The notes: generated by a model from the sequence alone, not told the origin. 64,000 nt of DNA from Phycisphaeraceae bacterium (GCA_019636495.1 JAHBXL010000019.1:40536-104535); one strand, 5' to 3'; counted from the first letter of the stretch, positions 29,120 to 38,920 are shown. Made by a program: numbers and translations.

Positions 29120-29332
29120 TCACGCCGCTTTCGCGTTCGGCGTGGCCGGCGCGGCCTGCGGCGCAGGCGTTGCCGCGGATGCGGCGGCCGGCGATGGGGC
29201 CTTCTCGGGAACGCGGATCGTCGCCCCGCAGCCCTTGCAGCGGACGTTCTTGCCGCGCGAGTTGGCCGGCACCGCGAGCACGCGGCGACAGGTCAGACTC
29301 GGGCACATGATGCGGATGTGGTCACCGGGCAT
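29120..29332 (-). CDS. Small zinc-ribbon protein
   Basis: A 70-residue protein with four Cys in two pairs, CPSLTC and CKGCG, spaced as in the zinc ribbons common in planctomycetes, with the intervening VPANSRGKNVR block and the tail IRVPEK. The rest is an Ala/Pro-rich disordered tail. A GGAG lies about 8 nt upstream of the ATG. In larger planctomycete proteins this ribbon often precedes a membrane domain; here it stands alone. It may bind nucleic acid or protein. It precedes the transglutaminase-like gene by 34 nt. Confidence 0.68.
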   Translation of the reverse strand: MPGDHIRIMCPSLTCRRVLAVPANSRGKNVRCKGCGATIRVPEKAPSPAAASAATPAPQAAPATPNAKAA

Positions 29333-29539
29333 GGATCGACTCTCCGGGTTGATCGCCTATCGACACTTCCTGCACGCAACTTCAGCCCTCCCCGACGCAT
29401 GTGGACCGCGCGGTTTCCGGACCCGGCGCCGGGGCCGGGGCGTGGGTCGTCGCGACCGCCGGCGAACCCGCGGCAATCCCGCCGGGGGCGGCGGGGGTGG
29501 GGTACACTCTCTGCCCCACGAGAGAGTGAAACGCCGCCC

Positions 29540-29995
29540 ATGAAACTTCTCGACATCATCTCGCCCGAATGCATCAAGGCCCCGCTTGTCGCGGGGGACA
29601 AGCAGGGCGTTATCGGCGAGTTGGTGGACCTGCTCGCCCAGGTCGGCCGCGTGCGCGATGCCAAGAGCCTCAAGGAGGCGGTGTGGACGCGCGAGCAGAC
29701 GCGGACCACCGGCATCGGCAATGGCCTGGCGATCCCGCACGGCAAATGTCCGGGCGTGGAGCAGATCGCCGTGGCGATCGGCAAGCCCGTCGCGCCCATG
29801 GATTTTCAGGCGATCGACAACAAGCCGGTTCGACTGATCGTCCTCCTGGCCAGCCCGCCCGACAAGACCAGCGACCACATTCAGGCCCTGGCCCACATCG
29901 CCCGGCTGATGACGATGGACCAGTTCCGCGAGCAGGTGTACGCGGCCAAGAGCGCACCCGAGATCTTCGACCTGCTGCGTTCGCAGGAGTCCTGA
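29540..29995 (+). CDS. ptsN: PTS EIIA(Ntr)-type phosphocarrier protein
   Basis: A 151-residue PTS_EIIA_2 domain. The phosphorylatable His is in AIPHGKCPGVEQI, and the family blocks LLASPPDKTSDHIQALAHIARL and FREQVYAAKSAPEIFDLL are present. No sugar-specific EIIB or EIIC gene is nearby, so a regulatory (nitrogen-related) role like PtsN is more likely than transport. Start ATG at 29540. It lies 26 nt before the prenyl synthase gene, suggesting one transcript with ispA-dxs-nadK. Confidence 0.86.
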   Translation: MKLLDIISPECIKAPLVAGDKQGVIGELVDLLAQVGRVRDAKSLKEAVWTREQTRTTGIGNGLAIPHGKCPGVEQIAVAIGKPVAPMDFQAIDNKPVRLIVLLASPPDKTSDHIQALAHIARLMTMDQFREQVYAAKSAPEIFDLLRSQES

Positions 29996-30021
29996 CTTTC
30001 GCGCTCCGCATCGGATCAATC

Positions 30022-31026
30022 ATGACCACGTCAGCGACAGCCCGGACGCAGGTCCAGCGACCGATCGTCGTCGGCGCGGCGCACAACGCCGCCGATGTTC
30101 CCGCAACAGACATGAACGAGCACACCCTGCCAAGTTCCGTCACCGCGCCCGTCGGCGCTGTCGACGCGTACCTCCGCCGTGTCGTCGAAGAGGCCGAACT
30201 TGCCCCCGCGCTTGCCGAGGCGGTCCTGTATTCCCTGCTCGGGCCGGGCAAACGCGCCCGGCCGCTCCTGGCCTGGCACAGTTTCGCCGCCGTCGCCGCG
30301 GGCGCGGCCGACCACTCCGAGTGCCTGCCCGCCGCCGCGGCGGTGGAACTCGTGCACGCATTCAGCCTCGTGCACGACGACCTGCCGGGGCTGGACAATG
30401 ACGACCTGCGCCGCGGCCGGCCGACGCTGCACCGGCACACGAGCGTCGCAATGGCGGTGCTTGCCGGCGATGCGATGCTGACGCTCTCTTTTCAGGCGAT
30501 CGCGCAGCGCATCGCGCCGGAACTGGCCGGCCCGCTGTGCGCCGAACTGGCGGTCGCGACCAACGCGATGATCACCGGCCAGGTGTACGACACGCTGGGC
30601 GGAACGGCCGCGGGACTCTCGGACCAGCAGCGGCTGGAAGTGATCCACCGCAACAAGACGGGTGCGCTGATCCGCGTTTCGTGCCGCGTGGGCGCGATGT
30701 GCGCGCTGCATCAACTCGGCGCGCCGATCGACGACACCGAGCCGCAACTCGCGGCGATCACGCGGTATGCCGAGGCCGCGGGCCTGATGTTCCAGATCGT
30801 CGACGACCTGCTGGACGTGACGCAGACGACCGAGCACCTGGGCAAACGCACGGGCAAGGATCAGGACGCGGGAAAACTGACGTACCCCGGCGTGATGGGG
30901 GTCGGTGCATCGCGGGCGGAAGTTCGCCGTTTGCACGAGGCGTCGACCGCCGCGCTCGCGCCCCTGGGGCCCGCCGCGGAGCCGCTGCGGCAACTCGCAT
31001 CGTTCATGGCCGTCCGAACGAAATAG
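30022..31026 (+). CDS. Polyprenyl synthetase (farnesyl/geranylgeranyl diphosphate synthase type)
   Basis: A short-chain trans-prenyltransferase that condenses IPP with allylic diphosphates. The sequence has GPGKRARP, the first aspartate-rich motif HDDLPGLDNDDLRRGRP, the conserved LAGDAMLTLSFQ, and the second motif QIVDDLLDVT. The inserted residues in the first motif (DDxxxxD) fit bacterial IspA-type enzymes. The first 35 residues are poorly conserved-looking, so a later start is possible. It is followed by dxs and nadK, a common isoprenoid arrangement; the product could be C15 or C20. Confidence 0.92.
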   Translation: MTTSATARTQVQRPIVVGAAHNAADVPATDMNEHTLPSSVTAPVGAVDAYLRRVVEEAELAPALAEAVLYSLLGPGKRARPLLAWHSFAAVAAGAADHSECLPAAAAVELVHAFSLVHDDLPGLDNDDLRRGRPTLHRHTSVAMAVLAGDAMLTLSFQAIAQRIAPELAGPLCAELAVATNAMITGQVYDTLGGTAAGLSDQQRLEVIHRNKTGALIRVSCRVGAMCALHQLGAPIDDTEPQLAAITRYAEAAGLMFQIVDDLLDVTQTTEHLGKRTGKDQDAGKLTYPGVMGVGASRAEVRRLHEASTAALAPLGPAAEPLRQLASFMAVRTK

Positions 31027-31170
31027 CAACAGGGAACGGGGGGGCACGGTCCGCAAGGGGAGAACATCCCGAGTCGCGCCGGTGTACCATTGGCGGCCAT
31101 CCCGGCCCACGGATCGGGCAGGGGCCGTCTTCGCGTTTCCACTTCGCATGACACGTTACAGGACCCTTGC

Positions 31171-33189
31171 ATGACGCTTCTCGAGTCGATCAAGTCCCCG
31201 GCCGATCTCCGCAAACTCCCCGTTGACCGACTCTCGGAAGTCGCGGCGGACATCCGCAAGGCCATTTGCGATCAGATCTCGCGCTCGGGTGGGCATTTGG
31301 CGCCGAATCTGGGCGTGGTCGAACTGACCATCGCGATGCACTACGTGTTCGATTTCGCGCACGACCGCCTGCTGTTTGATGTCGGGCACCAGTGCTACCC
31401 GCACAAGTTGCTCACCGGCCGGTTGCCGCTGCTGGCGGACCTGCGGACCAGCAAGGGCATGAGCGGCTTCCCGGAGCCGGCCGAGTCGCCCTATGACCTG
31501 TTCCGCGTGGGCCACGCGGGCACGGGCATTTCGACAGCGGTGGGCATGGCCCGCGGCGACACGCTCAACGGCGAGGCCTACGACCCCGAGAGCAACCCCA
31601 AGGGCCGGCGCGTGGTGACGATCATCGGCGATGCGTCGATCGTCAACGGCGTGGCGATGGAAGGGCTCAACGGCGCGGGGACGCTGGGCCGGCAGTTCCT
31701 GGTGATCCTGAACGACAACGGCATGTCGATCTCCAAGCCGCAAGGCGCGCTGGCGCAGTACTTCGACCGCGTTCGCCTGTCGCACACCTACAGCGAGTTC
31801 AAGAAGCAGGCCAAGGAGTTCCTCAAGAGACTGCCCGGCGGGGAGTTCATGCGCGATGCCTATCACCGCGTGGGCGAGGCGACCAAGGCGATGATCGTCG
31901 ATGGCACGCACGCGCACGGCGCGCCGGGCCCGACGGGCGGCTGGTTCGAGCACTTCGGTCTGGTGACCGTGGGCCCGATCGACGGGCACGACCTCCCGAC
32001 GCTGATCGAGTTCCTGGCCGAGGCGCGGGACTTCAACCGGCCGATGGTGCTTCATGTCAAAACCGTCAAGGGCAAGGGGTTCGACTTCGCCGAGAGCGAC
32101 TCAAGCACGTTCCACTCGCCCTCGCCGTTCGTGCGCGAGGGGTGCCGCGTCGAACTCAAGAAGGAAGGCCGCTCGTTCACGACCGCCTTCGGCGATGCGA
32201 TGGTGGAGATGATGCGGCGCGATGACAAGGTTGTCGCGGCGACCGCGGCGATGCCCGACGGCACGGGCATCTCGAAAGTCCTGCCGCTGTTCCCCGATCG
32301 AGCGTTCGACACCGGCATCTGCGAGTCGCACGCGCTGGACATGATGGCGGGACTCGCGAAGACGGGTTTCAAGCCGTTCTTCGCGGTCTACTCGACGTTC
32401 ATGCAGCGCGCGTTCGACCAGTGCTTCCAGGAGGCGAGCCTGCAGGGGCTGCCGGTGCGGCTGTGCATGGACCGCGCGGGGCTGGTGGGCGGCGATGGCG
32501 CGGTGCACCACGGCTTCTGCGACATCGCGCTGCTTCGAACGCTGCCGAACACGGCCATCACCGCGGCGATCGACGAGCCGAGCCTGCTCGCCGCGCTCGA
32601 GTTCATGCGGACATACGAGGACGGGCTGTCGAGCGTGCGATACCCGCGCGACAACGTCTCGCCATTGGTCAGCGAGCGATTGGGATCGTGCCCGCCCTAT
32701 GCGCTGGGCAAGGCACGCTGCCTGACTCCAGACCTGGACGTGCAGTCGGGCGCGATGCCCGACGTTGTGGTGCTGGCCTTCGGCACGCCTGCGGTCGATG
32801 CGATCAAGGCGGCCGAGGCTCTCTCCGGCGAGTACAAGGTCGCCGTGTACGACGCGCGGTTCGCCAAGCCCATGGATGCCGACCTGGTTCGCGCGGCGTT
32901 TGGCGCGGGAATCCCGGTCGTCACCGTCGAAGATCACAGCATCGTCGGCGGCTTCGGCGCCGCGGTGATCGAGGCCGCACAGGCCCTTGGGCTCGATGCC
33001 TCGCGAACCGTGCGACTCGGCCTCCCGGATCAGTGGATCATCCAGGACTCCCGCAGCAAGCAACTCGCCGAAGCGGGGATCGACCAAGCCGGGATCGCCC
33101 GCGGCATCCGCGTTGCCGCCGAGATGCGAGAGACCGCCCGGACCCCGATCACTCTGCGACAGCCACAGGCCGCGGCCGCCGCGAACTGA
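31171..33189 (+). CDS. dxs: 1-Deoxy-D-xylulose-5-phosphate synthase
   Basis: DXS makes DXP from pyruvate and glyceraldehyde 3-phosphate, the first step of the MEP isoprenoid route. The 672-residue protein shows GHLAPNLGVVELTIAMHYVF, FDVGHQCYPHKLLTGR, the ThDP/Mg motif GDASIVNGVAMEGLNGAG with ILNDNGMSIS, the second-domain FMQRAFDQ and DRAGLVGGDGAVHHG, and the C-terminal transketolase domain. The ThDP motif has Ala-Ser-Ile where many DXS have Gly-Ala-Leu, but the metal-binding Asp and Asn remain. It is located between the prenyl synthase and nadK genes. Confidence 0.96.
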   Translation: MTLLESIKSPADLRKLPVDRLSEVAADIRKAICDQISRSGGHLAPNLGVVELTIAMHYVFDFAHDRLLFDVGHQCYPHKLLTGRLPLLADLRTSKGMSGFPEPAESPYDLFRVGHAGTGISTAVGMARGDTLNGEAYDPESNPKGRRVVTIIGDASIVNGVAMEGLNGAGTLGRQFLVILNDNGMSISKPQGALAQYFDRVRLSHTYSEFKKQAKEFLKRLPGGEFMRDAYHRVGEATKAMIVDGTHAHGAPGPTGGWFEHFGLVTVGPIDGHDLPTLIEFLAEARDFNRPMVLHVKTVKGKGFDFAESDSSTFHSPSPFVREGCRVELKKEGRSFTTAFGDAMVEMMRRDDKVVAATAAMPDGTGISKVLPLFPDRAFDTGICESHALDMMAGLAKTGFKPFFAVYSTFMQRAFDQCFQEASLQGLPVRLCMDRAGLVGGDGAVHHGFCDIALLRTLPNTAITAAIDEPSLLAALEFMRTYEDGLSSVRYPRDNVSPLVSERLGSCPPYALGKARCLTPDLDVQSGAMPDVVVLAFGTPAVDAIKAAEALSGEYKVAVYDARFAKPMDADLVRAAFGAGIPVVTVEDHSIVGGFGAAVIEAAQALGLDASRTVRLGLPDQWIIQDSRSKQLAEAGIDQAGIARGIRVAAEMRETARTPITLRQPQAAAAAN

Positions 33190-33202
33190 CGGCCCATCGT
33201 CC

Positions 33203-34075
33203 ATGCCACGGACCGCGCTGCTCATCACCAACGCCGCGAAGCCCGACGCGGTCGCTGCCGCGCCGATGGTGCGGGCGCTGGTCGAGGGCGCCGGCGGCAA
33301 GGTCGCTGCGGAACTTGCGGCGGCGAGCACGCCGGTGCAGCCGGCCGAACTCAAGGGCGTCGACTTGGCGGTGGTCCTCGGCGGCGACGGCACGCTTCTC
33401 AGTCAGTCGCGCAGGTTCGTGGCACACGGCCTGCCGCTGCTGGGAGTGAATCTCGGAAAACTCGGGTACATGGCCGAGTTTGATCTTGATGCGTTGCGTC
33501 AACACGCCGCGGCGGTGTTTGGCGATGCGCCGCTGGATGTTCTTGACCGCCCTCTGCTGACGATCGACGCGGTGCGGGGCGGCCGTGCGGTCGTCACGGG
33601 CGTTGCGCTCAACGACGTGGTCGTGACCGCCGGCCCGCCGTACCGAATGATCTCCCTATCGGTGCGCATCGACGGGCATCCGGGTCCGCGCATCGAGGGC
33701 GACGGGTTGATCGTCAGCACGCCCATCGGATCAACCGCCTACAACGTCTCCGCGGGCGGGCCGATTGTCGCGCCCGATGTGCCGGCGATGGTCGTGACAC
33801 CCATCGCGGCCCACTCGCTCTCGTTTCGGCCGGTCGTCGTTTCGCTCGATTCCGTGGTCGAGATCGGGATCGACCGCGCGAACCGCGCCGACGACTCGGG
33901 CACGACGCTCGTGCTCGATGGGCAGGCCGCGGCACAACTGCTCGACGGAGACGTCGTGCGCATCCGCCGCAATGGCAAGTCGGCGAAGTTCGTGCGCAAT
34001 CCGGAAGGGTCGTACTGGGCGACGCTGATCAACAAGATGCGCTGGGCCGCGCCGCCCGTGCAGCGCGGGCAGTAG
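33203..34075 (+). CDS. nadK: NAD kinase
   Basis: A 290-residue ATP-NAD kinase. The hallmark GGDGTLL is at about residues 57-63, followed by GVNLGKLGYMAEF, the NDVVVT loop and the conserved DGLIVSTPIGSTAYNVSAGGPIV. The enzyme makes NADP and so supports the NADPH-using MEP pathway encoded directly upstream. It begins 14 nt after the dxs stop. Length is normal. Confidence 0.96.
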   Translation: MPRTALLITNAAKPDAVAAAPMVRALVEGAGGKVAAELAAASTPVQPAELKGVDLAVVLGGDGTLLSQSRRFVAHGLPLLGVNLGKLGYMAEFDLDALRQHAAAVFGDAPLDVLDRPLLTIDAVRGGRAVVTGVALNDVVVTAGPPYRMISLSVRIDGHPGPRIEGDGLIVSTPIGSTAYNVSAGGPIVAPDVPAMVVTPIAAHSLSFRPVVVSLDSVVEIGIDRANRADDSGTTLVLDGQAAAQLLDGDVVRIRRNGKSAKFVRNPEGSYWATLINKMRWAAPPVQRGQ

Positions 34076-34096
34076 ACAGTCGATCGCCCCTGCACG

Positions 34097-34138
34097 AACA
34101 AAAATGAGAGCCGGGCGAGCGCATGCTCACCCGGCCCG
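34097..34138 (-). terminator. Intrinsic terminator of the small basic protein gene (minus strand)
   Basis: On the minus strand the sequence CCGGGTGAGC-ATGC-GCTCGCCCGG forms a strong stem with one mismatch, followed by CTCTCATTTTTG. It lies between the converging nadK and the small minus-strand gene and points in the latter's direction, although it may serve both. Confidence 0.7.
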
Positions 34139-34195
34139 GTCACGAGCGATTGACAAACCCGCCACCGAATACCGCGCCGCTGCCGCGCGTCACGT

Positions 34196-34471
34196 TCAGG
34201 CGTCGGGTTCAGGTGTCCCGGTGCAGATCGGCAACCCGCCCGGGATCGCATCCGCGCTCCCGGTCTTGGGGTTGATCTGTGCCGGCATTGTCCGGCCGGA
34301 AGGCGAGACCGTGTGCCGCGCCATGCCCGCGCCCTGCGCCTTGGCGAGGGCTTCCTTCTTCAGTTCTTCTTTCACAATCGCTTTGGCGTCCTTCAGACTC
34401 GCCGACTCCGCGGCGGTGTTGCCGCCGCTTGCGCGCGAGAGGGTCTTCTTGTCGATCTTCTTGCCGGCCAT
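34196..34471 (-). CDS. Small basic protein of unknown function
   Basis: A 91-residue protein I do not recognise. The first 45 residues are Lys/Ala-rich and helical (KKIDKKTLSRASGG, KAIVKEELKKEALAKAQG); the rest is Pro/Gly-rich and ends TGTPEPDA. No signal peptide or Cys pair is seen. A consensus GGAGG lies 8 nt before the ATG, and a good terminator follows, which argues for a real single-gene unit. The basic helix might bind nucleic acid or a partner protein. Confidence 0.62.
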   Translation of the reverse strand: MAGKKIDKKTLSRASGGNTAAESASLKDAKAIVKEELKKEALAKAQGAGMARHTVSPSGRTMPAQINPKTGSADAIPGGLPICTGTPEPDA

Positions 34472-34754
34472 CGGTTAGTCCTCCATGAGGGGGTGGTGTG
34501 CGAGGCACAATCGCACGGACGCGGTGCCGGGAGGCGGCCCCTCCCCATCGAGTACTGCGCAAACTCGGTCGCCCGCGCCACCTCTGTGTCGGGAATTTCT
34601 GAGCAGACATACCCCAAGAGGGGGATTCCCGCACGAATTCCGACCCGTAACGCCCACCGAATCGCGGCACTTCGGTATGCTGTTCTACGCGATTTGAACG
34701 GTCGCAGCCCGGGAGCGGTGGCTCCGGTGCCGCGACCAGAACGGAGAATCAGCA
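34472..34754. other. Divergent intergenic region
   Basis: About 280 nt between the small basic gene and the DUF1080 gene. It must hold both promoters, but I could not find convincing -35/-10 pairs. No gene, RNA or clear hairpin is visible. Confidence 0.5.
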
Positions 34755-36032
34755 ATGTTCGCCATGTCCACGCCCTTTGCTTGTCGATCGCTCGTTTCCG
34801 CCGTCACCCTTTCCCTGGTGTGCGCTCCGGCCGTATTGGCCCGCGCGGTTCCGCCTGCGGAGGCCGCGGAGGGGTTTGTTGCGCTGTTCAATGGCCGCGA
34901 CACCGAGGGATGGACGACCGCGGGGAACATCAGCGCGTGGAAGGCGGTCGATGGCGAACTGCACATCGACAAGGCCGCGGGCAACGGGTGGTGGCTGCGG
35001 ACGGTGAAGCAGTACCGCGACTTCGATCTTCGTCTGGAGTTCAACGTCCCCAAGGGCGGCAACTCGGGCGTGGGCATCCGCGGCTCGACGATGGGCGATC
35101 CGGCGTTCACCGGGTTCGAGGTGCAGATCTACGACTCGCACGGCCAGCAGCCGGCCGTGAACGTGTGCGGCGCGGTGTACGGCGCGATCGCTCCGGCGAG
35201 CGTGGCGTGCAGGCCCGCGGGCGAGTGGAACGAGTACCGCATCCTGCTCGTCGGCGACACGCTGAACGTGTGGCTCAACGGCGTGCGGATCCACACCGAT
35301 GAGAAACTCGATGACCGCGGCTTCGTGCACGACCCCAAGAACAAGAGCCCGCTGCGCGACCGCCTGACCACCGGCCACATCGCGCTGCAGGACCACGGCG
35401 ACCCGGTGCGCTTCCGCAACATCCGCATCAAGGACCTCTCGCCCGATCCCGATGAGGGCGGCTGGACACCGCTCTTCAACGGGCGCGACACGAGTGGCTG
35501 GTTCGCCAGGGGCGGGGGGACCTGGAAGGCCGAGGACGGCGCGCTCGTCGGGCGCGATGGCCCGGGACACCTGTTCACCGAAGCAAAGTTCTCCGATCTC
35601 GACCTGCGGGCGCACGTGAAGGTGAACACCAAGGGCAACGGCGGGCTCTACTTCCGCACGGTGCCGCGGCCGGAGGACCCGAACACATGGCCGCTGGGCT
35701 ACGAGGCGCAGGTCGATCAGCACGATCCGAAGAACTTCACGGGGTGCATCTACGACAAGGCGTGGGGGCCCAGACTGATCACGCGTGACAACGCGTGGAT
35801 CGACTACCGCGTGCGAGCGGTGGGCGACAGCATCCAGACGTGGATCAACGGCGTACCGATGGTCAATGCGAAACTGACCGACTTCCGTGAGGGGCACATC
35901 GCGCTGCAGACCCACCACCAGGGCAACATCATCATGTGGAAGGACATCGCTGTGCGCGATCTCACGAGAAACGCCGTCGGCGGCGGTGAGAACCAGAACG
36001 CCGGCGGCGGTGTCATGGAGGCAGGGCAGTGA
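34755..36032 (+). CDS. Exported tandem DUF1080 (3-keto-disaccharide hydrolase-type) protein
   Basis: A 425-residue protein with a signal peptide (residues ~1-30, ending VLARA) and two DUF1080 concanavalin-like domains. Domain 1 runs about 38-230 (FVALFNGRDTEGWTTAG ... GHIALQDHG.PVRFRNIRIKDL). Domain 2 runs about 238-405 (WTPLFNGRDTSGWFARGG ... GHIALQTHHQGNIIMWKDIAVRDL). Members of this family have been shown to act on 3-keto-glycosides. Both domains keep the NGRD and GHIALQ signatures. It is coupled by GTGA to a multihaem cytochrome gene, pointing to periplasmic oxidation and cleavage of sugars. Confidence 0.9.
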   Translation: MFAMSTPFACRSLVSAVTLSLVCAPAVLARAVPPAEAAEGFVALFNGRDTEGWTTAGNISAWKAVDGELHIDKAAGNGWWLRTVKQYRDFDLRLEFNVPKGGNSGVGIRGSTMGDPAFTGFEVQIYDSHGQQPAVNVCGAVYGAIAPASVACRPAGEWNEYRILLVGDTLNVWLNGVRIHTDEKLDDRGFVHDPKNKSPLRDRLTTGHIALQDHGDPVRFRNIRIKDLSPDPDEGGWTPLFNGRDTSGWFARGGGTWKAEDGALVGRDGPGHLFTEAKFSDLDLRAHVKVNTKGNGGLYFRTVPRPEDPNTWPLGYEAQVDQHDPKNFTGCIYDKAWGPRLITRDNAWIDYRVRAVGDSIQTWINGVPMVNAKLTDFREGHIALQTHHQGNIIMWKDIAVRDLTRNAVGGGENQNAGGGVMEAGQ

Positions 36033-38803
36033 ACAATCGGCTCTTCTCGGTGCCCGCGGTTCGACTCGCGGCGTTGTTCACGGCCGTGCTGGGGATCGTT
36101 GCCTGCACCGGTCGTGCATTCGCGCAGCCGGTCCCGACCGTGCACGGCTGGGCCGCTTCGTACGCCGCGGCGGGCGCGCGCTCGCCCGTCATCGCGCACA
36201 CGCAGCACGCGGCGTTCGCCGTACAAGCCGGCGAGACGGTCCATCCATCGGTCGCGCCCGAGGCATTCGTCGCGACCTTTGACGGCCTGGTCACGCTGTC
36301 CGCGCCGGGTCGATACCGATTCGGGGCCGATTGCGAGGGCGGCGTGGTGCGCATGCGGGTCTTCGGGCCGACGGTTCCGCAGGACGTCACGCTCGAAGTC
36401 GATGGCTCGCGCCCGGCCAGCCGCGTGTCGGGCTGGGTCACGCTCCCCGCGGGCACAGTGAACGTGCAGTACCGCTTTACCAGGTCGGGGAACGCCAAAG
36501 CGAAAATGCGAGCCATCTGGGAGATGGAGTACGGCACCGCCGGCGGGCAGGACACGGGCTTCCGTCGTGAACCGATCCCCGATCGGTTCGTCACGCCGCC
36601 GCCGTCGTCGCTGGCCGCGGTCGAGCAGAGCCGACTCGAACTCCGCGGGCGCGTTCTGCTTGGCGAACTCGGCTGCACATCGTGCCACGCGACGGACTCG
36701 GCCGCGGTGTTCGCCCGTACCGCGCCCGATCTGGCCGCGATCGGCTCGCGTGCCAGTGCATTCTGGCTTCGCAAGTGGATCGCCGACCCCGCTCGCATCA
36801 AGGCGCACTCAGGCATGCCGGCAGTTCTGGGTAACGACCCGGCCGCGGCGGACCGCGCGGCCGAAGACATCTCGCACTATCTCGCCACGCTCGTTGACAA
36901 CTCGGGCCCATGGAAGCCCGAGGCCCCCGCGTTCGGCGACGCGGTTGTGCAGCGAGGCCAGGAACTCTATCACAGCGTCGGCTGCGTCACGTGTCACGGC
37001 GCCTACAACGACTCGGGCAAGGGCTATGACGCGCCGCACCCGCATGGAATGCTCGCCGCAAAGTGGCGGCCCAGCGCGCTCGCGGCGTTCCTGCAAAGCC
37101 CGCACGACACGCGCCCCGGCGGCCGCATGCCAGCCTTGAACCTGAACCAGCAGGAGGCCGATGCGCTCTCGGTCTATCTGCTCAAGACCTGGGGCGGCGC
37201 CGATGCGACCGCGACACTCACTCCAGACCCCGCCCGCGTCGCCGCAGGGCGCGCGGCGTTCGTCGCTTCCGGCTGCCTGAACTGCCACGAGGTCGCGGAC
37301 GCCGCGGCCGCGGCGAAGTCCGGCGCGGCTAAGATACTCTCCGCGCCGCCGCTGGCCCGCGTGCGCGCCGGCCGCGGCTGCTTGGATCCGCGCGATGCGC
37401 GCACCCCGCGCTACGACCTGACAGCGCAGGACCGTGCCGCGCTCGCCGCGGCGATCGGTGGAGCGGCGTCGTGGACCAGCGCGCACGCCCCGGGCGACTT
37501 CGCGCTGCGCGCGGTCGATGCGCTCTCGTGCCGCGCCTGTCACGAATATGGCGCGAACGACGGTGGCGCTGCGGAGCCCATCCGCCCGCTGTTCGGCCAA
37601 CTGGTGGAGGCCGACCTCGGCGACGAGGGCCGCTTCCCGCCGCGGATCACGGGCGTCGGCAGCAAACTGACGACCGACTGGCTTCGACGCGTGCTGCTCG
37701 ATGCGGGCGTGGCACGCCCGTACATGTCGACGCGGATGCCGCAGTTCGGCCAGCGCGTCGTGGGTCATCTGGCCGAGGCGCTCGCGTGCGCCGATGGCGT
37801 CTTCCCCGATACCGATGTGCCCGCTCCCGTTCCGACCGACGAGATGGTGCTCGCGGGCAAGAAACTCGCCGGCGAAACGGGCCTGTACTGCATCAACTGT
37901 CACACCTTCAACGGTCAGGTGACGGGCACGCCGGGGCCCGACATCACCAACTTCGCCTCGCGCATCCGTTACGAGTGGTGGGCCGACTACATCCACGACC
38001 CGGACCGATTCAAGCCCGGCACGCGCATGCAGAAGTTCTACCGGAACAACAAGGGCACCATCGCATCGATCCTCGAGGGAGATAGTCGCCGGCAGTCCGA
38101 TGCGATGTGGGCGTACTTCAATCTCGGCCTGTTCATGCCCGCCCCCGAAGGGCTGACAGTGCCAGGCGGCTATGCGGTGAATGTGTTGGACAAGCCCGTC
38201 GTGCTTCGGACATTCATGAGGGATGGCGGATCGCGAGCCATCGCCGTGGGCTATCCGACCGGTGTGCACTTCGCGTTCGACTCGGTGCAGGTGCGCCTGG
38301 TCGACGCATGGCGCGGCAGTTTCCTCGACGCGGCGGGCGCGTGGGCCAATCGCGGCGGGTCGAATGTCACCGGGCAGGGTCCGGTCATCTGGAACGCCCC
38401 GCGCGGGCCCGCGCTGCTGGTGGGCGAGCGACCGGCCGCGTGGCCGACGCGCGGCGGCCGCGAGGCGGGGCACGCATTCAACGGCTACCGCCTCGATGAG
38501 TCAGGCGCGCCGGTGTTCCTCTACAGCATCGCCGACTCGGCCGGCGGCGAGGTGCGGGTCGAGGAGCGCTTCCGCGCGATCGGCGGCGGTGGGGGGGCGA
38601 TGCCGACGATCGTGCGTACGTTTGCCGCGCGAGGTCTGGCCCGCGGCACATCGCTGTGGCTCCATGCCGGGGCCGGCTCGGCGCCACACGGAGAGCCGAG
38701 CGGGTGCACGATCGTTGCCGCGGGCGGCGGCGTGTGGCGCATCGAAGCGTCGGGCGACGCCGCGGCGGAGTTCTCGGTGGAGATCACGCCGGGCGCGAAG
38801 TGA
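36029..38803 (+). CDS. Exported multihaem cytochrome c protein (five CxxCH)
   Basis: A 924-residue protein. The N-terminus is a signal with a possible lipobox (GIVACTG) or signal-peptidase-I site (AFA-Q). Residues ~30-180 form a PA14-like beta domain (GRYRFGADCEGGVVRMRVFG). Five haem motifs follow: CTSCH, CVTCH, CLNCH, CRACH and CINCH, in cytochrome-c modules with MPA-type Met ligands. The C-terminal ~230 residues are beta-rich and unrecognised. The GTG start overlaps the DUF1080 stop. It probably accepts electrons from a periplasmic sugar dehydrogenase, perhaps the propeller protein downstream. Confidence 0.87.
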   Translation: MNNRLFSVPAVRLAALFTAVLGIVACTGRAFAQPVPTVHGWAASYAAAGARSPVIAHTQHAAFAVQAGETVHPSVAPEAFVATFDGLVTLSAPGRYRFGADCEGGVVRMRVFGPTVPQDVTLEVDGSRPASRVSGWVTLPAGTVNVQYRFTRSGNAKAKMRAIWEMEYGTAGGQDTGFRREPIPDRFVTPPPSSLAAVEQSRLELRGRVLLGELGCTSCHATDSAAVFARTAPDLAAIGSRASAFWLRKWIADPARIKAHSGMPAVLGNDPAAADRAAEDISHYLATLVDNSGPWKPEAPAFGDAVVQRGQELYHSVGCVTCHGAYNDSGKGYDAPHPHGMLAAKWRPSALAAFLQSPHDTRPGGRMPALNLNQQEADALSVYLLKTWGGADATATLTPDPARVAAGRAAFVASGCLNCHEVADAAAAAKSGAAKILSAPPLARVRAGRGCLDPRDARTPRYDLTAQDRAALAAAIGGAASWTSAHAPGDFALRAVDALSCRACHEYGANDGGAAEPIRPLFGQLVEADLGDEGRFPPRITGVGSKLTTDWLRRVLLDAGVARPYMSTRMPQFGQRVVGHLAEALACADGVFPDTDVPAPVPTDEMVLAGKKLAGETGLYCINCHTFNGQVTGTPGPDITNFASRIRYEWWADYIHDPDRFKPGTRMQKFYRNNKGTIASILEGDSRRQSDAMWAYFNLGLFMPAPEGLTVPGGYAVNVLDKPVVLRTFMRDGGSRAIAVGYPTGVHFAFDSVQVRLVDAWRGSFLDAAGAWANRGGSNVTGQGPVIWNAPRGPALLVGERPAAWPTRGGREAGHAFNGYRLDESGAPVFLYSIADSAGGEVRVEERFRAIGGGGGAMPTIVRTFAARGLARGTSLWLHAGAGSAPHGEPSGCTIVAAGGGVWRIEASGDAAAEFSVEITPGAK

Positions 38804-38861
38804 GCGATGGTGCGTGCTTGGTGCACTGCGCCACGGATCTGAACAGTGACATGCGGAGGAA

Positions 38862-38920
38862 ACACAGGTTGAGCAGATGAGGAGACGGAACTCCACGGAT
38901 GAACGCGGGGCGCTGTCTCT
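38862..38920. repeat. Degenerate CACGGA/GGAGGA repeat remnant
   Basis: The 211-nt spacer before the propeller-protein gene has remnants of CGGAGGAAACACAGG and GGAACTCCACGGATGAACG type units. They resemble the CTCCGTG repeat units read from the opposite strand just downstream at 39031-39068. The tract is short and degenerate. Confidence 0.4.

Noticed and set aside
34472..34754. Promoter or riboswitch upstream of the DUF1080 gene
   Set aside because: No convincing -35/-10 pair or conserved riboswitch core was found.
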